A stretch of DNA of 64,000 nucleotides, from NCBI GenBank assembly GCA_023525715.1, contig CM042009.1:129138145-129202144 (forward strand), given 5' to 3'. A program made the position numbers and the translations under genes. Positions 23,716 through 34,100 of the stretch are shown here, piece after piece (within the stretch, counting starts at the first letter, position 1; every line of letters begins with the position of its first letter). The notes below the pieces were generated by a model, which was not told the origin of the DNA, did no database searches, and worked only from the letters and a program-made list of their open reading frames with translations. The DNA comes from Cichorium intybus. Its lineage: Eukaryota > Streptophyta > Magnoliopsida > Asterales > Asteraceae.

Positions 23716-25447
23716 AGTCTTGAACAGAATTAACAAAGTCATAAGTTTACATAGAGATGTAAAAGACATTAAGATTAGGAGCAACGGACACATCAGTTAC
23801 TATGTATTGCTCGAGTCTTCAAATAGAACACAATTGTTTGTAGTTCACAATATTTTTCATTCGGTATGACGAATATGGCTTCGCTTATCAGAATAAGTAA
23901 TTGAATTGAAACCTTGACCAGTTCAAAGTCTTCAAAGGAAGTACAAGACCCACAGAACCTGAGTGACAACATAAACTGGGAAAATGTTTCACAGTTTATT
24001 TCCTTCCAAGAACATTTATAGTTATAATGTGTCTTAGGGAAGATGATGGAGCGTTGGTAGAAACAGTTCGATCCTCAATGTATGAGATACATTGCAAATT
24101 AGTTTCCGATACATTGAATACTAAACCAGTCAGACCATATTCCGACCACATTCTAGACTAAGTAGGCTTTGGAGACACTGCTGAAATGTGAAGCTGGGAT
24201 TATCCCACTTGCACATAGAGAGTCCAGGGTCTTGTAGCATTCGTCTGAACCTCATGACTAGCATGAACCTGATCAGCAATGTCGTTTCACTGGCTATCCC
24301 ACTGTACCTGTAAAAGAAGAGCTCTTTTAGAAAGAACTCATGTTCTAAGGAAACAGTGGGAGTTGGGACCGTCCTGAATGAGTTCAGGATTAGCCAAGTG
24401 AAAGAACCTTTAGTCATCACTAGGCTTGAAGCAGAAATCAGATTTCTGTTTTTGTACTGACATAATCTTCTCTTGACCAGTAGTTTTGATCACCATCATA
24501 AGTAGTTATGATCAGGGTGACATACCGAATAGTGGTAAAACACTATAGTTGGTACGGATTTTCAATCCGACTACTTAGAAGCATTGGTGAGCCCGGTTGT
24601 TGCCAATTAAGAGAACCTTAGGACGAGATACAATCTATATGACAGTTTGATTGATTTTACAACTGGTCTTAAAACCAGTGGGAGTAATCATCAAAAGAAA
24701 CCAACATGGACAGAAACGTACCTTCAGAACATCTGGTTGAGTGAGACGATACTCAGAGTCAAGTAATTGACTCCGAGAGAAGCACTCTCAATAAAAGATG
24801 AAATCCGAAAGGATACAGCATATTGTAAGTCGTTAGTGGAGCGCGTGTGGATCACCGGCACACTAATAGGGACTCACAAAGAATATGCCAGTATAAAGGT
24901 ACTTGGGCCCGGGATTTCCCCGCGGGCATCTCGTAAGAAAGGATATTCAGATTCTCATAATATGCCAAAGGATTGGATTTTGAGAAAGAGCTGAAAGATA
25001 TCCGTTAAGATGTCAGAAAGGTTTGGATTCTCAAAATGTACCAAAAGTTCTGGATTTTGTGAATAGTCCATAACCGTGTCAAAGCCAGTGGGAGTGTCGC
25101 TGTTATCTACTATCTCCATATGTGTGTTGCATAATGGTTCTAGGAAACATCTCTTTTCATTACAAAGTGTAATGACTTGGTATTAAGAGACGGATCGCTG
25201 TCAAAGACTTAATAGAGATACGGCATGCTTAGGTGGTTACAAACGTCTATGAGATAGATCGAAACTCTGCCAAGATGATCTTGATGAGGCTCAAGATGCA
25301 TAGCTCAGGAGAGGAGTTTCCTATCATTGCAAAGTGTGATGATTTGGCATGAGAGATGTAAAGAAGGTGCAACATACTCACATAATCCATAGACATCTAT
25401 CAGATAGATGTTGTCATCAGTATAGGCCTGGCCATAGTAAGCATGAT

Positions 25448-27116
25448 TGTTGTGTACAAAACAACTAACTATTAGTTATTATGTTTTTAAAGTCTTAATC
25501 CAATTATTTACCTAATTGTATGACTATTAGACTTACGAGCAAGTATTACTCGATCATTTAATAGTATAGTTTTGGTAAGTAAAGGTATCGAATTTCCACA
25601 GGGAATTATTAACTAACTTAAGGTTTTCAATTATCAATCAAACAGTTTAGAGGCGAGTTTTAGTAAAAACTCGTAAAACTAAGTTTTTGATGCTTGTAAA
25701 ATAGACGAAATAATAAACAACAATTATCGTAACAACACAACAATTAAGAGATAATATGATCAAATTATAACAAGGGAAGCTTTCGCCTAGGATTTGTTGA
25801 TTCATATAAATCTAGGTTGACTAGTTTTGATTATGTGCAATGAGTTAAAATAGGTAGCATTAAGTGGTAGGATCATATGGTCAAGTCACCAATTCTATAA
25901 TTTCTAAGTTAATATAGCACAATGGTCATGTAACTAAATAACTTATAATTATGAATAATTAATATAATCTAGCATGCAAACATAGGCCATACCCTAATGG
26001 TCATAGTGATATGATCATACAATCAATGGTCATGAGTTGTAACTAAATATGATATAAGTTTTATTTCACTAATCAAGTTTATAGCTAGAATAACCTCCCT
26101 AGTTAAATGGTCAATAACTAGTCCAATGATATATAGGTGTCAATTAAATATCAAAATGGTCAATATGTTTAATACGTTTAAATGGTCAATAAACATTAAT
26201 CATATGAAGATGGCTATCAAGATTATAAACTTTAATCACATTCAATATGTATAGCATGCAAATTATATATCCTAACCGAAATTTAACTCAAATCAAGAAC
26301 TAGATCAACACAAATTTATATTAATGAATCAACATCACCTAGGCAAAAGCTACAGGGAATCTAGCCTAGCATGGTATCAAGTATACAACAACAATATGAA
26401 GAATACATGATAAAAGATACCAACCGGTTAAAATCGACGAATCCTTGCAACAAATGAAGATCCTAGCTCCTTCTTGTAATGTAAATAACTCTCAAATACA
26501 TTTATCACACATCAAATGTTGAAATACACGAAGTACAATAGTTCTAAAATGTCAAATGACTGATTTCTCTCTTGGATTCTAACAATATATCCCAAAATGG
26601 TCGTCAATGGCCTTCTATTTATAGCAGCTGCAGTCTCAGGGCGCGGTGCGCCAGTGTCAGGGCGCGGTGCGCCTGTGTCAGGATCAGATCTCGCAGACTT
26701 TATCGCTGGAAAGGCCACGTGATGGATCACTTTTCAGATTGGATCTGGGCGGGGTGCGCCCAAAGGTGAGGCGTGGTGCGCCTTGCACATGGTAGGCAAC
26801 CTGGTTTAATCATTACATGAACCCACGCTTCATTAATTTAATCTCAAGTGGACCAGCATGTCGAACTCTGGCATCATCTTAGGCGCGGTGCGCCTGATGG
26901 ATGGGCGGGGTGCGCCCTGGCTGAAATCAGAATTGTATTTTGTTTCGTTTAACGCTCAAATCTCTTGTAAAATCCGATCTTTTGCTCCGTACGTGTCTTT
27001 TAGCTACAAAATGTATTTTTAGCATATTAGGTATCTTTAGTTCATAAAATGTATGAAACTAAACTAAAAATGACACTGATATCGCCCGGAAAATATGTAT
27101 AATTTACGCGATATCA
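25448..27116 (-). repeat. 3' LTR of the Athila element
   Basis: The plus strand starts TGTTGTGTAC and ends GCGATATCA. Six copies of a GGCGNGGTGCGCC motif lie at 26640-26917. Two short frames (26512-26730 and 26572-26769) run through this patch and are not genes. Confidence 0.93.
26640..26917. repeat. Six copies of a GC-rich dyad motif, GGCGCGGTGCGCC type
   Basis: Copies are at 26640, 26661, 26748, 26770, 26882 and 26903. Variants alternate between GGCGCGGTGCGCC and GGGCGGGGTGCGCCC, with one GGCGTGGTGCGCC. The same six are at 38218-38496 in the other LTR. Four more lie in the interior (30081, 30103, 30691, 30711). The half-sites GGCGC/GCGCC can pair across the centre. Confidence 0.85.
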
Positions 27117-27160
27117 AAATACCCCATACTTGAACTTTGCTTGTCCTCAAGCAATTCTTA
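27117..27160 (-). other. Polypurine tract region of the Athila element
   Basis: The minus strand reads CAAGTATGGGGTATTT directly before the LTR start TGATATCGCG. Athila/Tat elements have a similar short G-rich tract after a GAGGACAAGCAAA block, which is also seen here. Confidence 0.65.
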
Positions 27161-28597
27161 GAATAATTTTTAGGTTAAAAATCAATCCAAATGAACAAAT
27201 ACAGACACCATAGAAAAAGGTCAATGTCAGTCAACATGGTCAGAATCAGTTTTGTAAGGACCCTATATATTGAACAAACGTTACCCACTTTTAGCTTTGT
27301 GAACCACTTTCTTTGGCTACTTGAAGGACGAATAGACTCGTCAAGATTTGGTGATTAGGAGTGTGTATCAGACAAATGAAACAGAGGATGTACCCAGTGG
27401 GGGTACTTTTCATCTACATTTTATGAGGCTTTTATCCTATTGAAATTGGGATTTTAAATTTCCTCTGGGCAAACATCCGGTTTTGAAAGTTTCACCCTTG
27501 TACTGTCCTTTACTGTTTACCGTCTCAAACCTTTCATTTCCTTTTTCTCATCACCAATCATAAAACTTCAATCTTCGATTTCGACAGGCCAATGTATTCT
27601 ATATCTTCAATTTTTAGCTCGGGTTAAGTCTCTAATTTTTGTAGACTTCTTGATGTTTTCGTCTTTTTGCTCTTCATTTTCTTTGAAGTCTTTAATTAAT
27701 CGTTGGATCTCTTTGACTTTTTTCTCTTTTCTCAAGAACTTGGCTTCTAAGAATTTTCTTAGATGCGTGGAAGTAGATTGTGATCAAGCTGGTATTATTG
27801 ATCAATTTTATGACTTGATCCCAATGATGTATAATAGGGGATCGTCTTCAAGTTTCATCAGGAATCCATGCGATGAATTAAAAATAGTGATGAGAAAGTG
27901 GCAATGTAAGGTTGTTTGAGACTTGGGAGTACAAAGGGTTAATCCTTTCATAAGCCAAGATGCGAATTTTTTGATAAATAATATGCAAGGCTTATTATTT
28001 GTGTGTACACATCATCCCAATCAACATCATCTTAACGTATCTTAATTCATTGAGCACCTGCATCTGTCTTCCAAACAAGTAGTTTCAAAGTGGTCGGTTA
28101 GGCTAAAAGTGTGGTTCATTTGTTTAGTATAAAGAATTTCAGACAAAACTCAGGACCAATCTTATGATTCAATTTTTATGACTTGGAACTATGGTATCTG
28201 ATTTATAAATTTTTCAAAATTTTACCCAAAATTAACCTATAATTGCTCAAAGACAAATAAAATACAAGTGTAAGTACTGCAATCCCTACCCCATACTTGA
28301 ACAATACAACGTCCCCGTTGTATAAATATTTATAAAAATAAGCTTATGAAAAAGGAGTATTGGAACCGACTCCCCTGAGGTATTGTACAGGTGATTGCAG
28401 ATGCTGAACTTGGAGCTCTCGGAATGGATCGTGAGATGTCATCGTTTCAGTGCGATCTTATTATATTTTTATTTTTATTTATTAAAAGGACTGAAACAAA
28501 AGTCAGTCTTTCTGCACAATTATCAAATAAAACACGCAAAATCTCAAACAATACGGTTAGATAAAAACACAAATAATAAAACACACCACAAATAAAA

Positions 28598-28628
<31 letters not shown>

Positions 28629-28715
28629 TCAAGATAAAAATCCAAATCATATTTTTTTGTTTTTGTTTTTGAAATCACCCAAAATAAAAATATATGACAA
28701 ACAATACCATAAATG
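27161..28715 (-). other. 3' untranslated region of the Athila element
   Basis: Non-coding between the 418-codon ORF and the 3' LTR. It contains a poly(A) run (28594-28621 on the plus strand). A plus-strand frame at 27650-27919 has no recognisable content. Confidence 0.55.
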
Positions 28716-29972
28716 TCAATCCAAATCCTCAGTATCATCAAATCCATGCCCTTGCGGCTGATAGTCTCCTCCTGATGGATCGCCGTGAGCTCCACTAGAC
28801 TGTCCTGCTCCTCCCATCCTTTGATCCCATGTCGGATAGGGATACTGCGGGGGCAGTTGCCATCCTGCCTGCTGATACATGTGTCCCATGAACTGCTGTG
28901 TATCATCCAGGTAGTGTCCTAGGGCATTCGCCTCTCGCTGGCGACGCAAATCCATCTGGACCATTTGGTTATAGAGGAAATTTAAGTTTACCTCTTGTTC
29001 CGGTCCTTGCTGCTCATGCTCGTGCTGGCGTCGTCGGCTCTGTCTGGAAGCAGAGGGTTGTGCTGCTTCTGCCCCAAATCCCGGTGGCGGAGTGGTGGTA
29101 ATAATACCGATGAAATCGTACGTGTTCGGCGCCACCCTCCGAATCATAGATTTAAAATGTGATTCGGAGAGGATTTTCGGGTACTCTGTTTTGACCGTGA
29201 GCATGTTGATGGATGAAAAATCGCCCAATTTTTTGGCGATCCGTGTAATCATGTTGCCACCGCAAATTGGGCTAAGCGTGCTTTGCCCCTTTGCCCGCTC
29301 CCTAAAGAATACCGCAATCGCGTGTGGGAGGTGGAATTTCACTTCGGGGTTAATTGCTCCCCAAAGTGCCGGCAAATCATGGTACGGGCATTTGTCAAAC
29401 CCGTATGATTGGTTCACGGTGAACGCTAGAAAACGGTGGAGTATTCTGTGGATAGGATTTTGGATTTGGGAAGCTTTATTATCTCGTGGTATTGTATTGT
29501 TGACGTTTGCTATTTCTTGAAAGAACTCACTGCATCTCCCTTCGCTGAATTCGCCTTTATCATACGTCGAAAGATAAGCCGGGAAGTGTGGGTGAAATGC
29601 CAGCTCCTCGGGGTAAAGGTCCAGTAGATAAGCGAATCGGGCAAGGGACATATTATGCCAAGTTCCCATCAATCGGAAACGAATATCTTCATCAGTTTCT
29701 TTCTCATATTTGAAAGTAGAAAGAAACTCTAACGTTAGCTCCATATGTACGTTTTCGTTTATCCGGAAGATGTTGTTCCAAGCCTCGTCAATCACTACCC
29801 CAAATAATGGATCTTCGAATTGGCGGATGAGGTAAGGTGCCAGTTTGTCTGATATTCCAATTGCATCCAGCTTGTCCCAATCCACTGCTGGAGCAACATT
29901 CATATCCTTCTTTATCAAACTAGCCAAGACATATTTTGCATCTCGGTCTTCATCTGAATTCCCAAATCTCAA
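28716..29972 (-). CDS. Athila 3' accessory ORF (ORF1/env-position protein), 418 residues
   Basis: The frame is intact, downstream of gag-pol on the same strand. Blocks include MELTLEFLSTFKYEKE, IRFRLMGTWHNMSLARFAYL, NPIHRILHRFLAFTVNQSYG and AINPEVKFHLPHAIAVFF. This layout recalls the Athila ORF1 family and the so-called putative plant transposon protein domain. Residues from about 310 are Gln/Arg/His-rich, then Gly/Pro-rich, ending DDTEDLD. No signal peptide or clear membrane segment is seen, so a true envelope role is doubtful. Its function in the element is unknown. The start at 29972 is the first Met of the frame; expression would need splicing or an internal start, which the sequence does not show. 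Confidence 0.75.
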   Translation of the reverse strand: MRFGNSDEDRDAKYVLASLIKKDMNVAPAVDWDKLDAIGISDKLAPYLIRQFEDPLFGVVIDEAWNNIFRINENVHMELTLEFLSTFKYEKETDEDIRFRLMGTWHNMSLARFAYLLDLYPEELAFHPHFPAYLSTYDKGEFSEGRCSEFFQEIANVNNTIPRDNKASQIQNPIHRILHRFLAFTVNQSYGFDKCPYHDLPALWGAINPEVKFHLPHAIAVFFRERAKGQSTLSPICGGNMITRIAKKLGDFSSINMLTVKTEYPKILSESHFKSMIRRVAPNTYDFIGIITTTPPPGFGAEAAQPSASRQSRRRQHEHEQQGPEQEVNLNFLYNQMVQMDLRRQREANALGHYLDDTQQFMGHMYQQAGWQLPPQYPYPTWDQRMGGAGQSSGAHGDPSGGDYQPQGHGFDDTEDLD

Positions 29973-30844
29973 ATATGGGTGATTTGTTTTTGAGGTTTTG
30001 AATTTAGTTCCTGCAATGACAATACAAACAATGAGCTAAACAAGCAAGAAAATCAAGCAAATTGGTCAAGGCAGGAGTCAGGCGCGATGCGCCCATGGGA
30101 CAGGCGCAGTGCGCCCTGCGGCTGCTCGGGTCCTGCCTGTTCTAGTCGTTTTCAAACTAAGTTTTTGCTCAAATCCAGCCTATATTCGTGTATGCATTAT
30201 GATTATTGATACAAGAGACCACACATATCACAAAACAAACATCAATTACATCTAAAATCAACATTCAAAATTCTAGGGTTTGTTCTTCCCCAATTTATCA
30301 AATTTGTGTGAATTTGATGTTTTGTATGCAATTGAAGTTTGTAAAGTAATCTACTAGTCATATGTATCAATAATCCTTTCAAAACAACACCCAAATTTGC
30401 TTATAACCAAGGAATACGTAATTTCAACTCAAGAACTTATTTTGGTAGAAATTCAATCAATTTGATGTTAAAAACTATGAAATCTAGCAAGAAAACTTAG
30501 TATAATGCACAAGGAAAGGAAGGAAACAAAGAAACATACCCATATATGAAGATTAACCAAGAAATATGAAGCAAAAATCGAGTTTTGGAGGTGTTTGGTT
30601 CGGCTCCTGCTCGGCGGATCGCGTTTGAAGGAAAAGGGTTGGTACAAATGAAATAAACACAGCTTACCTGTTTTTTTGTACCTGTGAACCGGCGCGGTGC
30701 GCCTCAACCTGGGCGGGGTGCGCCCTGCGCCCGAGTGAACACCTTGGCTCTTATAATTTTCCCCTCTAATTTCATTTCTTGTTTCTTTTATTTATTTTAT
30801 TTCACCACACATTTTTATTTTATTTTATATGTTATATTTATATG

Positions 30845-30936
<92 letters not shown>

Positions 30937-31122
30937 CTTTATGTATTTATTTATTTATTTATTATTATTTTTTTTTAAATAAAAAAATCAAATAAAACCA
31001 AAGGAAAATAAAATAAAAGGAAAAATAACAAATAATACATACCAATCAAAAACTCGGGTTGCCTCCCGGAAGCGCTTCTTTTTCATAGATTTGGAGTCTT
31101 TTTAGCTGGACTCCATTCCACT
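29973..31122 (-). other. Spacer between the Athila gag-pol and the 3' ORF
   Basis: Non-coding and AT-rich. It has four copies of the GC dyad motif (30081-30094, 30103-30116, 30691-30703, 30711-30725) and a (TA)n tract at about 30846-30928. A spliced subgenomic RNA for the 3' ORF would have its acceptor here, but I could not fix one. Confidence 0.6.
30846..30928. repeat. (TA)n microsatellite, about 83 bp
   Basis: Uninterrupted TA dinucleotides followed by a T run, inside the Athila spacer. Frames reading IYIYIY through it are artefacts. Confidence 0.97.
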
Positions 31123-34100
31123 CTAAGGTTCTACTGTTTGGAGTGGGATGTCTTCGCGTTCGTTCTCGATGTGAACGCCTTCCTCATACCGCTTAAGTCT
31201 GTGTCCGTTCACTTTAAAGCTCTCTCCTCCTTCCTTAAAAAGATCCACAGCCCCGTGTGGATACACTTCTTTGATTGTGAACGGACCATACCATCTTGTC
31301 CTCAGCTTTCCAGGAAAAAGTCTTAAGCGTGAATTATAAAGTAAGACTTTTTCCCCTGGTTGGAAATCTTTGTTTCCTTTTAACCTTGAGTCGTGCCACC
31401 TTTTGATCTTGTCTTTGTAGATTGCTGAATTTTCGTATGCGTCATTTCGCAGTTCATTTAGCTCATTTAATTGACACAAACGGTTAGTACTGACAAGATT
31501 AAAATCCATGTTACACGATTTCAAGGCCCAGAATGCCTTGTGTTCAACCTCAACTGGGAGGTGACAAGCTTTTCCATACACCAATTTGTAGGGGGTAGTG
31601 CCAGTAGGTGTTTTAAAAGCGGTTCGAAAAGCCCAGAGTGCATCATCAAGCTTTTCGGACCAATCTTTTCGACTAGTTCCCACGGATCTTTCCAAAATTC
31701 GTTTTAAAGCCCTGTTTGTGATCTCCGTTTGACCACTTGATTGCGGGTGATAAGGTGTGGATATTCGATGGGTTACCCCATACTTATTTAAAGCATTTTC
31801 CATTTGTTTGTTGCAAAAATGAGTACCCCTATCGCTTATAAGAGCTTTAGGAACACCAAAACGTGCAAAAATGGTTTTCAAAAATTTAACCACACATCGA
31901 GCATCATTTGTGGGTAAAGCTTTTGCTTCAGCCCACTTTGATACGTAGTCAACCGCGACCAATATATATTTGTTTCCTTGGGAATTAGGAAAAGGCCCCA
32001 TAAAGTCAATACCCCATACATCGAAAATTTCACATACCTGTATAGAATGCAATGGCATTTCATTTTTGGAGGAGATATTACCCGCTCGCTGACATGGATC
32101 GCATGTCTTGACGAAAGTTGTTGCGTCCTTGAAGATTGTGGGCCAATAAAAGCCTGCTTCAAACACTTTTCTCGCGGTGTAATTCGCTCCGTGATGTCCA
32201 CCTGTAGGTCCTTGATGGCATTGCTTAAGTATGTCTTCAATTTCCTTCCCGTGTACACACCTCCTTATGATGTTATCCGGACATGATCGGAAAAGGTATG
32301 GCTCATCCCATAGGTAGTACTTGATGTCGGCAAAGAACTTTTTCTTCTGTTGATGAGTAAGCCCTCCGATCAGCACTTTGGCTGCAAGGTAGTTCACAAT
32401 GTCCGCATACCAAGGGGTTTCCATTTTAACATGAATTGACATTACATGTTCTTCAGGGAAGGAGTCGTTTACTTCCTTTTCTTTTCTCGCCTTCTGCTCC
32501 GCATTCTCCAGTCTTGACAAATGATCTGCTGCCAAATTCTCGGATCCTTTCTTGTCTTGAATTTCAATATCAAATTCTTGTAACAGCAAGACCCAACGAA
32601 TTAAGCGGGGTTTGGCATCTTGCTTGTTGAACAGGTACTTGATTGCTGAGTGATCTGTATAGACAATGGTTTTTGATAAAATTAGATAAGGCCGGAATTT
32701 ATCAAAAGCATACACTACTGCTAGGAGTTCTTTTTCAGTGGTAGTGTAGTTTTCTTGAGCAGGATTCAGAGTCTTGCTGATGTAGTAAATTGGCTTGAAC
32801 TTCTTTTCGATTCTTTGGCCTAGGACGGCTCCCAACGCGATATCACTTGCGTCTGTCATTAGTTCAAAAGGTAGATTCCAGTCTGGGCCGATCATGATTG
32901 GAGCAGTGGTTAATTGAAGCTTCAAAAATTCAAAAGCATTAACACATTCATCATTAAAATCAAATTTTACATCATTTTGTAAAAGTTGTGTTAACGGTTT
33001 TGTTATTTTAGAAAAATCTTTTATAAACCTCCGGTAAAAACCGGCATGTCCCAAGAAGCTTCTGACTCCTTTCACGTTGGTCGGTGGTGGAAGTTTAGCA
33101 ATGACTTCCACTTTTGCTATGTCGACTTCAATCCCTCGACCCGACACTTTGTGGCCCAAGACTATTCCCTCTTTAACCATGAAGTGGCATTTCTCCCAAT
33201 TGAGCACTAGATTGGTTTCTTCACATCGTTTAAGCATTTTGTCTAGAGTAGACAAACAGTTTGTAAATGAGTCACCAAATAGCGAGAAGTCATCCATGAA
33301 GACCTCCATGGAGTTTTCCATCATGTCATGGAAGATTGCTGAGACGCATCTTTGAAAAGTGGCTGGAGCATTGCATAGACCAAAAGGCATTCTTCGGTAT
33401 GCGAAGATTCCTTGAGGGCAAGTGAACGTGGTCTTTTCTTGATCTTCTGGGTCTATGGGAATTTGAAAATAACCTGAAAAACCATCCAAGAAACAGTAAT
33501 ATGCTTTTCCTGATAATCGTTCTAGCATTTGATCCATAAAGGGAAGAGGAAAATGGTCTTTTCGTGTTGCATCGTTTAATTTACGATAATCGATGCACAC
33601 CCGCCATCCAGTCACTGTTCTGGTAGGTATAACTTCATTCTTTTCGTTGGTAATGACGGTTATTCCTCCCTTCTTTGGAACGACATGGATAGGGCTGACC
33701 CATTTGCTGTCAGAAATCGGGTAGATGATACCCGCATCAAGTAGCTTCATGATCTCTTTATCCACCACCTCTTGCATTTTAGGGTTAAGTCTTCTTTGGT
33801 GCTGGGCCGATGGCTTTGAGTCTTCTTCCATCAGTATCTTGTGAGAGCATATGGTTGGGCTTATTCCCTTGATGTCTGAAATGCTCCATGCGATGGCATT
33901 TTTCCTTCTTTTGAGGACTTTCATAAGCTCTTCTCTTTCTTCTTGGCTCAATTCAGCTGAAATGACAACAGGGTATTCTTTAGTATCAGACAAAAATGCA
34001 TATTCCAAATGGTTTGGAAGTATTTTCAATTCTGGGATGCTCTGGTTCTTTGGCGATTTTTGTTTTGGAAGTACAGTTTCTTCCCGTTCAGCGAAATGAG

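Larger units (their letters stand above)
20923..25442 (+). other. Interior of the LARD-like element, left part
   Basis: No frame longer than about 96 codons and no retroelement domain. It holds three copies of a GGAGCGYGTGTGG...CGGCAC motif (21839, 21919, 24838) and a triplicated segment at 23475-23715. Short frames at 21824-22114, 24130-24420 and 24767-24994 have no recognisable content. Long non-coding interiors are what define LARDs. Confidence 0.6.

Noticed and set aside
26512..26769. Frames on both strands through the Athila LTR (copied at 38090-38347)
   Set aside because: They arise from the GC-rich dyad repeats and are not preserved outside them.
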